Source: Rhizobium binae
GTDB taxonomy: Bacteria > Pseudomonadota > Alphaproteobacteria > Rhizobiales > Rhizobiaceae
DNA: 64,000 bases
Direction: 5' to 3'
Assembly (NCBI RefSeq): GCF_017357225.1
Contig: NZ_CP071604.1
Location: 2,483,001-2,547,000 of the forward strand
A program made the position numbers and the translations under genes. Under the pieces are notes generated by a model, which was not told where the DNA came from, did no database searches, and saw only the letters and a program-made list of their open reading frames with translations. Each line of letters starts with the position of its first letter. The first letter of the stretch is position 1. Positions 18,051-28,734 of this stretch are shown in pieces.

Positions 18051-18890
18051 TCAGGCAGCCTGAGGCGCCAGTTCTGCCTCTTCGCGCTCGACAGCGGCGA
18101 GCGCCGTCACGGTGCTTGCCAGCCTCCGCCACGTGATCAACTCGAACGTGCCGTCCTCGTGCTCGGCGACCGCCGTGCAGCTTTCCACCCAATCGCCGGT
18201 ATTGATGTAGCGGATGCCGTCCATGTCCTGGATAACCGCATGGTGAATATGACCGCAGATCACCCCGTCGGCACCGCTCTTGCGCGCCTCTTCGGCGACG
18301 ACGCGCTCGAATTCGCCGATGAAATTGACGGCATGCTTGACCTGCAACTTGGCCCAGGCCGAGAAAGACCAGTAGGGCATGCCGAGGCGGCGGCGCACGG
18401 CCGCCAGCAGGATGTTGATGCGGATCGCCGTGTCGTACGCCCAGTCGCCGAGGTAGGCGAGCAGGCGGGCATTGCGAACGACGACGTCGAATTCGTCGCC
18501 ATGCAGGATCAGATATTTCTTGCCGTCGGCGCCGTCATGCATCATCCGCTCGACGACCTCGATGCCGCCGAAATGCATGCCCGGGAAATCGCGCAGGAAC
18601 TCGTCGTGATTGCCGGGAATATAGACGACGCGCGTGCCCTTGCGCGCCGTGCGCAAAAGCTTCTGGACGACGTCGTTGCACACCTGCGGCCAATACCAGT
18701 TGCGCTTCAGCCGCCAGCCGTCGACAATGTCGCCGACGAGAACGATCGTATCCGCCTCGTGGTAGCGCAGGAAATCCAGCAGGAAGTCGGCCTTCGCGGC
18801 CTTCGAGCCGAGATGGACATCGGAAATGAAGAGCGTGCGGAAATGTCTGGGTTCCATCATGTCTATCACGAGCAACGGCTCATGCCCCAT
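18051..18890 (-). CDS. UDP-2,3-diacylglucosamine diphosphatase-like metallophosphoesterase (COG2908)
   Basis: A 279-residue calcineurin-fold phosphoesterase related to LpxH. Metal-ligand motifs are in order: FISDVHLGS, VGDIVDGW, PGNHDEFLR, LHGDEFD and GHIHHAVI. LpxH cleaves UDP-diacylglucosamine during lipid A synthesis, but many alphaproteobacteria use LpxI for that step, so COG2908 members like this one may act on other phosphate esters. The start is one of three Met codons (18890, 18860, 18857). It is monocistronic; the 176-bp gap to the MFS gene shows nothing recognisable. Confidence 0.85.
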   Translation of the reverse strand: MGHEPLLVIDMMEPRHFRTLFISDVHLGSKAAKADFLLDFLRYHEADTIVLVGDIVDGWRLKRNWYWPQVCNDVVQKLLRTARKGTRVVYIPGNHDEFLRDFPGMHFGGIEVVERMMHDGADGKKYLILHGDEFDVVVRNARLLAYLGDWAYDTAIRINILLAAVRRRLGMPYWSFSAWAKLQVKHAVNFIGEFERVVAEEARKSGADGVICGHIHHAVIQDMDGIRYINTGDWVESCTAVAEHEDGTFELITWRRLASTVTALAAVEREEAELAPQAA

Positions 18891-19068
18891 CTTTCATATA
18901 GCCTTCCAAAACCAGACTCGTGTTTCAGGAAGATGACAAACTGAGGATAAGCCCTGCAAAGCTGTGCTGGCGGGGCGCCTCGCCGCACGGCGCAGCGACC
19001 ATCTTGCCCTGCCTATTGAGCGCGTCCATGATGACGGCGATTCCAGATCCGACACTGCGGGATGGCTG

Positions 19069-19818
19069 ATGCGTCTCTTTCTCGTTCGCCACGGCGAATC
19101 CCTCGGCAACATCGATGAACGGGCCTACCGCCGTTTCGGCGATCACAACGTGCCGCTGACGCAATGGGGCTACCGGCAGGCGCTGGAGGCCGGCGGCGTG
19201 ATCGCCGCCTATTTGCAGGCGCCGCCAAGTCCTGATCTCGGCAAGCTGCAGGTCTGGTACTCGCCATTCCTGAGGACGCGGCAGAGCAAGGACGCCCTGC
19301 TCGAAGCCCTGCCGACAGGCGTCGTCGGCGATATCAGGGAGGATTATCTGCTGCGTGAGCAGGATTTCGGTCTCTTCACCGAAATCTACGACCACGCCGA
19401 ACGGAAACAGAAGTTTCCCGAGGAATTCGAGAAATGGGCGAGGCTGCGCAGCAATAGCGGCAAATTCTACGCGCGGCCGCCGGATGGCGAGAGCCGGGCA
19501 GATGTGGCCCAGCGGGTGCGCCTGTTCCTCCAGACGGTCATGCGAGATGCCGAAAACGACGATCACAACGTCGTCATCGTCGGCCACGGCGTCACCAACC
19601 GGGCGGTCGAAATGAACTTCCTGCATCGCCCGGTCGAGTGGTTCGAGCGCTCCGACAATCCCGGAAATGCCGACATCACGCTGATCGAAGGCACACGCGC
19701 GCAAGGTTACAAGTCCATCCTGCTGCACCAGGCCGCCGACCGGCAGCCGGGGCAGGAAGATCAGTTGCGCGACGCCTACGGCGCAGTCGTAACGATCACG
19801 CCGAAGCCCGGCGGATAG
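19069..19818 (+). CDS. Histidine phosphatase family protein
   Basis: A 249-residue branch-1 histidine phosphatase (phosphoglycerate-mutase-like fold). The catalytic RHG is at residues 7-9 in LFLVRHGESLGNIDE, the second Arg in YSPFLRTRQS, the acid near LREQDFGLF, and the second His in VVIVGHGVTNRAV. Function ranges from phosphoglycerate mutase to phosphatase; the substrate is unknown. The ATG at 19069 fits the family's short N-terminus. It diverges from the metallophosphoesterase gene. Confidence 0.85.
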   Translation: MRLFLVRHGESLGNIDERAYRRFGDHNVPLTQWGYRQALEAGGVIAAYLQAPPSPDLGKLQVWYSPFLRTRQSKDALLEALPTGVVGDIREDYLLREQDFGLFTEIYDHAERKQKFPEEFEKWARLRSNSGKFYARPPDGESRADVAQRVRLFLQTVMRDAENDDHNVVIVGHGVTNRAVEMNFLHRPVEWFERSDNPGNADITLIEGTRAQGYKSILLHQAADRQPGQEDQLRDAYGAVVTITPKPGG

Positions 19819-19855
19819 ATTTGCGCAGTTGTGACAGCCGCCGACGCCGTATCGA

Positions 19856-21295
19856 TCAGGCAGCTCGCACGGCCCCTGTCGGCTTCACGTTCTGGTTCAT
19901 CCGGAACAGATTGTTCGGATCATAGCGCAGCTTGATTTCAGCCAGACGCGCATAATTGGCGCCATACGCCATCTCGACACGATCCGTCTCATCCTCCGGC
20001 ATGAAGTTGATATAGGCGGTGCCCACCGCATGCGGCTTGGTTGCCTCGAAGAGTTCGCGCGCCCAGCCGATGCAGCTTGCATCCATCTCCGCTTCCCGCC
20101 AGCGCGCATGCACATTCATGACAAAATGCGAGCTCCGCTGTGGAAAGGCGGTGGCCTCGGTCGGAATTCGGCCGGCTGCCCCGCCGACATGGCCGATGAA
20201 TATCTCGCATTCCGGCCCCGGCAACTTGCGGACGGCATCGAGGAGAACATCGATCGCCGCATCCGAAAGCGCGGCGAAATCCTGGCTCTTCCAGTAATTG
20301 CGCGCACCCGGTGTCAGAAGCGGGTCGAATGCCTGCTGCCAGCCGGTGAAAGGTACCGGGCCGACGACGTCGGCAATCGGCTTTCCGATCCCGCGCAGCC
20401 CGGCCGCAGCCTTTTCGCCCGCGGCGATATCGCCGCAATAGCACATTGCGAGCACGAGGATCTCCTTGCCGTGCCATTCGGCCGGCAGGAACGGCAGCGG
20501 CGGTGCCTGACGCATCACCGCCCAGCAGGTTAGCTCGTCGGGTGCTGATTCCAGCGCCTGCCGATATTCCCGGAGCACTCTTTCCGCATCGGCGAAGGGA
20601 TGCACCACCAGCCCGGCCAATACCTCATGATGGAGCGGGTTGAGCTGAAATTCGAAGGAGGTCACGACGCCGAAATTGCCGCCGCCGCCGCGCAGTGCCC
20701 AGAAGAGATCCGGCCTTTCCGTCTCGCTCGCTTTGACCAGTTCGCCGTCGGCCGTCACCACATCCACGGAAACCAGATTGTCGAGCGTCAGCCCGAACTT
20801 TCGAGTGAGCCAGCCGAAACCGCCGCCGAGCGTCAGTCCTGCGATGCCGGTCGTGGAATTGATGCCGGTCGGCAGCACCAGCCCGAAGGCCAGCGTTTCC
20901 TTGTCGATGTCACCAAGCGTTGCGCCCGGCTCGATTCGGGCGCGGCGTATCTCTGGATCGACCCGCACTGATTTCATCGCCGACAGATCGATGACGATAC
21001 CTCCTTCGCACACGGCGTTGCCTGCGATGCCGTGCCCGCCGCCGCGCACCGACAAGAGCAAACTGTTGTCGCGGGCAAACCGTACCGCGCGCACCACGTC
21101 GGCGGCCCCGGCGCAACGCGCGACCAGTCCGGGCCGGCGGTCGATCATCGCATTCCAGATCGCCCGAGCCTCGTTGTAATCCGTATCCTTGCTGGTCAGG
21201 AGATTGCCGCGAAATCCGGCAGCAAAAGCATCCATGGCCACGTCATTGACCATCGTCTGCCCCTTTTGCAGGGTCGTGAGGTTCAAATTGTCCAT
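19856..21295 (-). CDS. FAD-binding oxidoreductase, berberine-bridge-enzyme type
   Basis: A 479-residue flavoprotein. The FAD_binding_4 (PCMH) domain spans about residues 45-215, with LLSVRGGGHGIAGNAVCEGG carrying the His that in many relatives is bound covalently to FAD. The Cys of the bicovalent type is not placed as usual. The C-terminal BBE motif is YANFMPED-like (YINFMPEDETD), then LAEIKLRYDPNNLFRMNQN. These enzymes oxidise sugars or alkaloid-like alcohols. The start at 21295 follows GGGAGG at good spacing, better than the upstream alternative. Substrate unknown. Confidence 0.87.
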   Translation of the reverse strand: MDNLNLTTLQKGQTMVNDVAMDAFAAGFRGNLLTSKDTDYNEARAIWNAMIDRRPGLVARCAGAADVVRAVRFARDNSLLLSVRGGGHGIAGNAVCEGGIVIDLSAMKSVRVDPEIRRARIEPGATLGDIDKETLAFGLVLPTGINSTTGIAGLTLGGGFGWLTRKFGLTLDNLVSVDVVTADGELVKASETERPDLFWALRGGGGNFGVVTSFEFQLNPLHHEVLAGLVVHPFADAERVLREYRQALESAPDELTCWAVMRQAPPLPFLPAEWHGKEILVLAMCYCGDIAAGEKAAAGLRGIGKPIADVVGPVPFTGWQQAFDPLLTPGARNYWKSQDFAALSDAAIDVLLDAVRKLPGPECEIFIGHVGGAAGRIPTEATAFPQRSSHFVMNVHARWREAEMDASCIGWARELFEATKPHAVGTAYINFMPEDETDRVEMAYGANYARLAEIKLRYDPNNLFRMNQNVKPTGAVRAA

Positions 21296-21515
21296 GACTT
21301 CCTCCCTGCGACCGGCGCCCCGCACCGTCGCGCGCGGCATCTTGCGCTTGCTGCAGCCGTCAAACAAGTTTCCCCAAAAGGATTAGCTGGCCGCAGCCTC
21401 TGCCACCGATAGCCACCGTCACGAAAACTTCTCCCATTCCCCATTTCCATACTGTCGCCCGTATCCGATTGATGTATGGAGGAAACTCCAAAAAAAGACG
21501 TGCACGGAGGCGGCA

Positions 21516-23828
21516 ATGGATCAGCAGGATAAATCCAAGACGGACAAGAACCTGACGAGCGGCGATCTCGACGAGCAGGCGCTCTTCTTCCATCGCTATC
21601 CCCGCCCCGGCAAGCTGGAGATACAGGCGACCAAGCCACTCGGCAACCAGCGCGACCTGGCGCTCGCTTATTCGCCGGGCGTCGCCGCCCCCTGCCTTGC
21701 CATCCGCGACAATCCTGAAATGGCGGCCGAATATACCTCGCGCGCCAATCTCGTCGCCGTCATTTCCAACGGTACCGCCGTGCTCGGCCTCGGCAACATC
21801 GGCCCGCTGGCCTCCAAGCCGGTCATGGAAGGCAAGGCCGTGCTCTTCAAGAAATTCGCCGGCATCGACGTCTTCGACATCGAAATCGACGCAGCAAGCG
21901 TCGAGCAGATGGTCTCGACCGTCAGCTCCCTGGAGCCGACCTTCGGCGGCATCAACCTCGAGGACATCAAGGCGCCGGAATGCTTCGAGGTCGAGCGGCG
22001 CCTGCGCGAGAAAATGAAGATTCCGGTCTTCCACGACGATCAGCACGGCACGGCGATCATCGTCGCCGCCGCTATCCTGAACGGACTGGAACTCGCCGGC
22101 AAGGTCATCGAGAACGTCAAGATCGTCGCCTCCGGTGCGGGTGCGGCCGCCCTTGCCTGCCTCAACCTGCTGGTGACCCTCGGGGCAAAACGCGAAAACA
22201 TCTGGGTTCACGATATCGAAGGGCTGGTCTATGAGGGCCGCACCGAACTGATGGACGAATGGAAGTCCGTCTATGCCCAGAAGAGCGACACCCGCACGCT
22301 CGCCGAAAATATCGGCGGCGCCGATGTCTTCCTCGGTCTCTCGGCCGCCGGCGTCCTGAAGCCGGAGCTGCTGGCGCAGATGGCCGACAAACCGCTGATC
22401 ATGGCGCTCGCCAATCCGACGCCGGAGATCATGCCGGATCTCGCCCGCGCCGCCCGCCCCGATGCCATGATCTGCACCGGCCGCTCGGATTTCGCCAACC
22501 AGGTCAACAACGTCCTCTGCTTCCCTTATATCTTCCGCGGCGCGCTCGATTGCGGCGCCGAGACGATCAACGAGGAAATGAAGATGGCTGCCGTGCGCGC
22601 CATCGCAGCGCTCGCCCGCGAAGAGCCGTCCGATGTCGCCGCCCGCGCCTATTCCGGCGAAACCCCCGTCTTCGGCCCCGATTACCTCATCCCCTCGCCC
22701 TTCGACCCGCGCCTGATCCTGCGCATTGCGCCGGCGGTCGCCAAAGCCGCCGAACAGAGCGGCGTGGCGCGCCGCCCGATCCAGGATTTCGATGCGTATC
22801 TCGATCAGCTGAACCGCTTCGTCTTCCGCTCCGGCTTCGTCATGAAACCGATCTTCACCGCGGCAAAGGCCGCCGAGCGCAAGCGCGTCATCTTCTCCGA
22901 AGGTGAAGATGAGCGTGTCCTGCGCGCAGCCCAGGTGCTGCTCGAAGAGGGCCTTGCCGAGCCGATCTTGATCGGCCGTCCGCAGGTCATCGAAACGCGT
23001 CTCAAGCGTTATGGCCTGCGCATCCGCCCGCTGCAGGATTTCGAGGTCATCAATCCGGAAGACGATCCGCGCTTCCGCGAATATGTCGATCTCTATTTCT
23101 CGCTCGTCGGGCGCCGCGGCGTCATCCCGGAAGCCGCACGCACCATCGTGCGCACCAACACGACTGTCATCGGCGCGCTGGCACTGAGGCGCGGCGAAGC
23201 CGATGCGCTAATCTGCGGCCTCGAAGGCCGCTACGAAAAGCACCTCCGCGACGTCCGCCAAATCATCGGCAAGCGTCCGAACGTGCGTGATTTCTCCGCA
23301 CTCAGCCTGATGATCTCACAGCGCGGCGCCACCTTCTTCACCGACACCTACGTCACCTTCAATCCGAGCGCCGAGGAGATAGCCGAGGCGACGGTGATGG
23401 CCGCCGAGGAGATCCGCCGTTTCGGCATCACGCCGCGCGCCGCTCTCGTCTCGCATTCCAACTTCGGCTCGCGCGAATCCGAGAGCGCCACGAAGATGCG
23501 CAACGCCCTGCAGCTCGTGCGCGAGACCGCCCCCGATCTCGAGGTCGATGGCGAAATGCACGGCGAAAGCGCCATCACCGAAGCGCTGCGCAAGCGCGTC
23601 ATGCCGCATACGACGCTGCATGATGAGGCGAACCTGCTGGTATTCCCGAACCTCGATGCTGCGAACATCACCCTCGGCGTGGTCAAATCGATGACGGATG
23701 GTCTGCATGTGGGCCCGATCCTGCTCGGCGCCGCCATGCCGGCCCACATCCTTGCGCCGTCGGTCACCTCCCGGGGCGTCGTCAACATGGCGGCCTTGGC
23801 GGTCGTCGAGGCATCGCAGCCGGCTTAG
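21516..23828 (+). CDS. maeB: Malic enzyme with phosphotransacetylase-like domain (MaeB type)
   Basis: A 770-residue enzyme that decarboxylates malate to pyruvate with NAD(P). Residues about 1-430 form the malic enzyme domain ([47 protein letters not shown] and ANPTPEIMP). Residues about 445-770 form the phosphotransacetylase-like domain ([16 protein letters not shown], then [13 protein letters not shown]), which is usually regulatory rather than catalytic. Rhizobia have an NAD-type (Dme) and an NADP-type (Tme) version; cofactor choice cannot be settled here. In bacteroids the NAD form supplies pyruvate during growth on C4 acids. Confidence 0.92.
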   Translation: MDQQDKSKTDKNLTSGDLDEQALFFHRYPRPGKLEIQATKPLGNQRDLALAYSPGVAAPCLAIRDNPEMAAEYTSRANLVAVISNGTAVLGLGNIGPLASKPVMEGKAVLFKKFAGIDVFDIEIDAASVEQMVSTVSSLEPTFGGINLEDIKAPECFEVERRLREKMKIPVFHDDQHGTAIIVAAAILNGLELAGKVIENVKIVASGAGAAALACLNLLVTLGAKRENIWVHDIEGLVYEGRTELMDEWKSVYAQKSDTRTLAENIGGADVFLGLSAAGVLKPELLAQMADKPLIMALANPTPEIMPDLARAARPDAMICTGRSDFANQVNNVLCFPYIFRGALDCGAETINEEMKMAAVRAIAALAREEPSDVAARAYSGETPVFGPDYLIPSPFDPRLILRIAPAVAKAAEQSGVARRPIQDFDAYLDQLNRFVFRSGFVMKPIFTAAKAAERKRVIFSEGEDERVLRAAQVLLEEGLAEPILIGRPQVIETRLKRYGLRIRPLQDFEVINPEDDPRFREYVDLYFSLVGRRGVIPEAARTIVRTNTTVIGALALRRGEADALICGLEGRYEKHLRDVRQIIGKRPNVRDFSALSLMISQRGATFFTDTYVTFNPSAEEIAEATVMAAEEIRRFGITPRAALVSHSNFGSRESESATKMRNALQLVRETAPDLEVDGEMHGESAITEALRKRVMPHTTLHDEANLLVFPNLDAANITLGVVKSMTDGLHVGPILLGAAMPAHILAPSVTSRGVVNMAALAVVEASQPA

Positions 23829-23873
23829 GCCGGCTGCCGCCAAACGAGAAGCGCCGAACCCGGCGAAGCGATA

Positions 23874-24392
23874 TCAGCCGCCGCCTGTTTCGGCGAGCGC
23901 ATCGGCCCGTTCGTTGCCGGCAATCCCCGAATGGCCCTTGCACCAGGCGATGGTCACCAGGGCGTTTCGGGATAGCTGTAGGTCGACCGCCTTCCAGAGG
24001 TCCGCGTTGGCGATCGTTCGTTTCCGGCCGTTTCCATTGGGGCTGCTTTTCCTCCAGCCGTTATTTTTCCAGATTGGCCGCCAGCTGTTGCAGCCTTTGA
24101 CGGCATAGACGGAATCGGACCAGATGATTGCGCCTTCGTCTGCTGCTTCCCTGTTGATCCATGTTGCTGCCTCGAGCAACGCGAATAATTCCATGGAATT
24201 ATTCGCGGTATCCTCGACGCCACCGAAGCCGCAGGCGATTTCCACGGCATCTCGGAAAACGACGAAGGCCCAGCCCCCTTGCCCGGAACCGGGTTCATGA
24301 CAACCGTCCACGAACAGGTGAAGGCCGCCTCCGGCTTCCGGTGCGTCGGTTGGTGTTGCGGGAGGTTGGATCCTGCCGGAAAGGCCTGCCAT
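23874..24392 (-). CDS. rnhA: Ribonuclease HI-type protein
   Basis: A 172-residue RNase H fold protein that cuts RNA in RNA-DNA hybrids. The four acidic positions appear in order: LFVDGCHEPGSG, NSMELFALLEA, IIWSDSVYAV, and NERADALAE. The His loop is KGHSGIAGNERAD. Residues 1-30 precede the domain. A GTG 15 codons upstream (24437) is an alternative start; neither has a strong ribosome site. It converges on the malic enzyme gene. It may be a second RNase H besides the chromosomal rnhA, since the divergence from classical RnhA is considerable. Confidence 0.8.
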   Translation of the reverse strand: MAGLSGRIQPPATPTDAPEAGGGLHLFVDGCHEPGSGQGGWAFVVFRDAVEIACGFGGVEDTANNSMELFALLEAATWINREAADEGAIIWSDSVYAVKGCNSWRPIWKNNGWRKSSPNGNGRKRTIANADLWKAVDLQLSRNALVTIAWCKGHSGIAGNERADALAETGGG

Positions 24393-24544
24393 TTTAACCG
24401 AGTCTCGGGCAATTGCTGGATAAGATGACGAAAACACGCTAGAAATTTCACTGAGCTTGTTAAGAGAAATACGTTAAGGGAAACGCGCGGCCGGTTGAAG
24501 TCGCATGCGACCCATCGACCGTTTGCTCATTCCGGGACGACGCC

Positions 24545-25642
24545 GTGAAACGCCGAAACCTGTCTTTTGTGCTTCTCCTTGCCTTCGCGACGCCCGTCGC
24601 TGCGCAGACAAGCGCCATCTGTGATGACCTGCGCGGCCGTCTGGCCGACTTGCCGCGATCGATCGGCAACGGCAATGGTCCGGAGGCACGCCACTTTGCC
24701 GGCGCGATCGCCGAGCAGAATCTTGAGCTGCGCAAGGTCCGCAACGACCTGCGCAGCTATGGCTGCACTTCGGGTAGCATGGTGGTGATCGGGGGCGATA
24801 ACGCCGAATATTGCGCTGAGCTCTCGCAGGCTGAAGCCCGGATGATCGATAATATCCAGTATCTCCAGGATCGTCGCGCCGAACTGCGCAGTCAAGGCGC
24901 CGGTGATGACGGCGGACGCCGCGAGCTGATGGCCGCGATCGAACAGAACGGCTGCAACAGCGAGAATTTCTACGACCCTTCCGAGCGTAGCGCCGACGAC
25001 CCTGCCCCCAGCATCGAAGAGCAGGCGATGCGCGGCGATACCTTCATTCCGCTCGGCGGCGGTCAAGAGGTCGATCCGCGTTACGGCCTGCCGCGGGCCG
25101 AGATGATGTCGCCGGTCAGCACCATCTGCGTGCGCAGCTGCGATGGCGGCTTCTTCCCGATCAGTTCGAACGCCACCTCGGTCGATTTCGGCCGCGACGC
25201 TGAGACCTGCGCCAAGATGTGCCCCGGCATCGAGACCGAGCTTTTCTATCGTGACATCAGGAGCACGGACGCCTCGAATATGATTTCGGTAGCAACCGGC
25301 ACGCCTTACAGCGCCATGCAGAACGCCTTCGTCTACAAGAACCGCGCGCCTGGTGAGAAAAACGCCTGCGCCTGCAATCTCACCGCCTATTACGAGGAGA
25401 TGCGCGACAAGCAGGCCGTGAGCGAACCGCCGCAGCATGGCTCGATCACGACGATCCGCACCAATCCGGCGACAAAGAATGCAGCGACAACACCCGCGCC
25501 GCAGCCATCCGTTCCAGATCGTCCCTATGATCCCACGCAGAACAAGGTCCGCCAGGTCGGCCCGCAATTCTTCGCCGGCGACCAGGGCTCGATCGATCTT
25601 GCCAACCCGGCAACGCCAGGCCCTCAGCCGCAGCAGCAGTGA
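24545..25642 (+). CDS. DUF2865 domain-containing secreted protein
   Basis: A 365-residue exported protein with a signal peptide (residues 1-21, cut near PVAAQ). A helical Arg/Glu-rich region spans about 30-130. The DUF2865 core at about 190-290 has TICVRSCDGGFFPIS, ETCAKMCPG and ACACNLTAYYEEM, with paired cysteines suggesting disulfides in the periplasm. The tail is Pro/Gln-rich. DUF2865 is common in Hyphomicrobiales and has no known function. The GTG start follows GGGAC at workable spacing. It nearly abuts the convergent bluB gene (3 bp). Confidence 0.85.
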   Translation: MKRRNLSFVLLLAFATPVAAQTSAICDDLRGRLADLPRSIGNGNGPEARHFAGAIAEQNLELRKVRNDLRSYGCTSGSMVVIGGDNAEYCAELSQAEARMIDNIQYLQDRRAELRSQGAGDDGGRRELMAAIEQNGCNSENFYDPSERSADDPAPSIEEQAMRGDTFIPLGGGQEVDPRYGLPRAEMMSPVSTICVRSCDGGFFPISSNATSVDFGRDAETCAKMCPGIETELFYRDIRSTDASNMISVATGTPYSAMQNAFVYKNRAPGEKNACACNLTAYYEEMRDKQAVSEPPQHGSITTIRTNPATKNAATTPAPQPSVPDRPYDPTQNKVRQVGPQFFAGDQGSIDLANPATPGPQPQQQ

Positions 25643-25645
25643 CCG

Positions 25646-26383
<738 letters not shown>

Positions 26384-26387
26384 CTAT

Positions 26388-26560
26388 CTTGCCAGGCCGG
26401 TCTTCTGACTTGGCGTCATCCGTCTGCCGCAGCCTTCCCGGCAATAGCCAGTGGCATGATGAAGCGGCAGGCGTCGGCCTTACAGCGTTGGGCACGTTCC
26501 GGTCCTGCACCGGATTCCCGATTCTCCCGCCTGACCGGCGGGCACCTGACCGGGCATCTA
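26388..26560 (-). promoter_or_regulatory. Cobalamin (AdoCbl) riboswitch controlling bluB
   Basis: Read on the minus strand, the order is that of a cobalamin riboswitch: GGTGCC, then GAATCGGGAATCCGGTGC, GACCGGAACGTGCCC, CGCTGTAAGG, the B12-box core GCCACTGG, GGGAAGGC and finally AAGTCAGAAGACCGGCC. It ends about 55 bp before the bluB start. A hairpin between AACCCGC and GCGGG follows (about 26357-26382) without a T-run, so control is probably at translation initiation. Ligand binding should lower bluB expression. Confidence 0.92.
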
Positions 26561-26799
26561 TTTCAGTAAATGAGCACCGGGGCAAGAACCGGCGAGAGTG
26601 CGAGAGCGAAACAACTTTCGCCTGGCCTGCATCCCATTCCACTTTATCATTTATTCACATGTCAAATACACAATTCGTTTGCGCGTTTTGGGTTGCAACT
26701 CCGACATGGGCATGATCGCTCATAATGTGACCGTCAGCGTGGATGCCCGTGTCGATACGCCGGTCATGTCCGACCGAGCCGCAATTCCAGGCCCCGCGG

Positions 26800-28674
26800 A
26801 TGTTCCAATTTTTGAAAACGATGCCTCTGACAGCCAAGCTGGCGGCGATTATCGTTGCCGTCAATCTTTGCGGCATTTCGGCCCTCGCCACCTATACCTG
26901 GGTGTATGAAACCCGGGCGCTGATCGACGGCGCCAAGGCAAACTGGTCGAAGGATGTGGAGCAGTTTGCCTCTCTGGCCGCAGGCGGCGTCAAATGGGGT
27001 AAGGCGAATGCGGTTCGCGAGGCCTATTCGCTTTACCGTGACGACCCCTCGCTCGATCTCGTGCAGTTTGCCGCATTCAACGCCGAGCCCACCGCCGTCG
27101 ATAGCTGGTCACGCGACGGCATGGCCAGTTTGACCACGCCGGCCGATCTGGCGAAGCGCCTCAGTGCGAAACCCGACAAGACAACGGTCGATGATGGCGG
27201 GATATCAGCCGGATTGGTCACGATTATCGCCCCGCTGCCGGTGGACAAGTCAGGCAAGGCAACCGGTTACATCGTCACCAACTGGTCGGTCGAAAAGATT
27301 GCTTCCGAAGTCAGGCAGAAAGTCCTCGTATCGCTGCTCACGCAGTCGGTTATCACCGCGCTTGCCGTCATCGCCTTTCTTCTCGCCATGCGTAGCCTCG
27401 TTGGCCGCCCTCTCAGAATCCTCAGCGAGCGCATCGGCGCGCTGCAGAAAGGCGATCTGACCTCCCCCGTCACCTATAAAGAGAATGGCGATGAAATCGG
27501 CTTTCTCGCGCGGGCACTCGAGGTCTTCCGTCACGAGGCGATCGCAAAAGTCGAAAGAGAGCAGGCTGCTGCCGAGCAGAGCGCCGCTTTCGACGCCGAA
27601 CGGGCCCATAACGCGTTGCTGACGGAAGAAGCCAACAGCCGGCAGCGACAGGTGATGATCAGCCTTGCCAACTCGCTGGAAAAACTCGCCGCCGGCGATT
27701 TCTCGATCCAGCTTGCCGATCTCGGTCCTGAGTTCGATAAGTTGCGGCAGGATTTCAACAATATGGTCCAGGCCGTCGCGGCCGCGCTGACAGAGATCAA
27801 GATCGCCTCTCTCGCAGTTGAAGGCGGGTCGAGCGAGCTGGCCTCCTCCGCAGATGAGCTCGCCAAGCGAACCGAGCAACAGGCGGCAGCACTCGAGCAG
27901 ACCGCCGCCGCACTCGATGAAGTGACCACGACTGTCAAGTCATCGTCGCAGCGCGCTGAAGAAACCGGAGAATTGGTCGAGGAGACGAAGCGCAGCGCCC
28001 AGGTATCGGCGACGGTGGTGCGTGACGCGATCGGAGCGATGGACAGGATCCAGACCTCCTCCAGCCAGATCGGCCGCATTATCGGCGTCATCGATGAAAT
28101 TGCTTTCCAGACGAATCTGCTGGCGCTGAATGCCGGCGTCGAGGCCGCGCGTGCCGGCGAAGCCGGCAAGGGGTTCGCCGTTGTCGCCCAGGAGGTTCGT
28201 GAACTCGCTCAGCGGTCGGCGAATGCGGCGAAGGAAATCAAGCACCTGATCAATGTCTCGGGCCAAGAGGTCGCCGCCGGCGTTGGACTGGTGAACGAGA
28301 CCGGGGACGCTCTCCTGAAGATCGAGGAACAGATCAACCGCATCAGCGACAGCATCGCTTCCATCGTTCAGTCCTATCGCGAACAGGCAACGGGATTGCA
28401 GGAAATCAACGGCGCGATCAACCAGATGGATCACGCGACGCAGCAGAATGCGGCGATGGTTGAGGAAACCAATGCGGCCTGCCAGGAACTGCTCTCTCAA
28501 GGACGCCAGCTCCAGGATTCGGCCGGAAGGTTCGTCGTCGCTGCGTCTTCGGCAAGCCAGGTCAAGCCGGCTGCCCACAGCACTCGTCACTCTCGCTCCG
28601 AGCCCAGAGCCGTCGCGCCCCGGCATGCGGGAAATGCCGCCGTCGCCGCCTCTCCGGGCGCCTGGGAGTTCTGA
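26800..28674 (+). CDS. Methyl-accepting chemotaxis protein
   Basis: A 624-residue chemoreceptor. Membrane segment 1 is at residues about 8-28 (LTAKLAAIIVAVNLCGISA), followed by a periplasmic sensor of about 140 residues. Segment 2 is at about 180-200, then HAMP (LVGRPLRILSERIGAL) and a long signalling coiled coil. The hairpin tip is DEIAFQTNLLALNAGVEAAR then GKGFAVVAQEVRELAQRSA; the usual Ala-Ala before VEAAR is Ala-Gly here. No CheR-tethering pentapeptide is seen at the C-terminus. The start is uncertain, with an alternative ATG at 26743. The 26561-26799 leader has no other feature. A secreted partner candidate follows 60 bp downstream. Confidence 0.9.
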   Translation: MFQFLKTMPLTAKLAAIIVAVNLCGISALATYTWVYETRALIDGAKANWSKDVEQFASLAAGGVKWGKANAVREAYSLYRDDPSLDLVQFAAFNAEPTAVDSWSRDGMASLTTPADLAKRLSAKPDKTTVDDGGISAGLVTIIAPLPVDKSGKATGYIVTNWSVEKIASEVRQKVLVSLLTQSVITALAVIAFLLAMRSLVGRPLRILSERIGALQKGDLTSPVTYKENGDEIGFLARALEVFRHEAIAKVEREQAAAEQSAAFDAERAHNALLTEEANSRQRQVMISLANSLEKLAAGDFSIQLADLGPEFDKLRQDFNNMVQAVAAALTEIKIASLAVEGGSSELASSADELAKRTEQQAAALEQTAAALDEVTTTVKSSSQRAEETGELVEETKRSAQVSATVVRDAIGAMDRIQTSSSQIGRIIGVIDEIAFQTNLLALNAGVEAARAGEAGKGFAVVAQEVRELAQRSANAAKEIKHLINVSGQEVAAGVGLVNETGDALLKIEEQINRISDSIASIVQSYREQATGLQEINGAINQMDHATQQNAAMVEETNAACQELLSQGRQLQDSAGRFVVAASSASQVKPAAHSTRHSRSEPRAVAPRHAGNAAVAASPGAWEF

Positions 28675-28734
28675 CGTCATCTACCTCCGACAAAAGCTTA
28701 TTTCTCAGCAACTGATCACAGGAAGGGAACAGTC

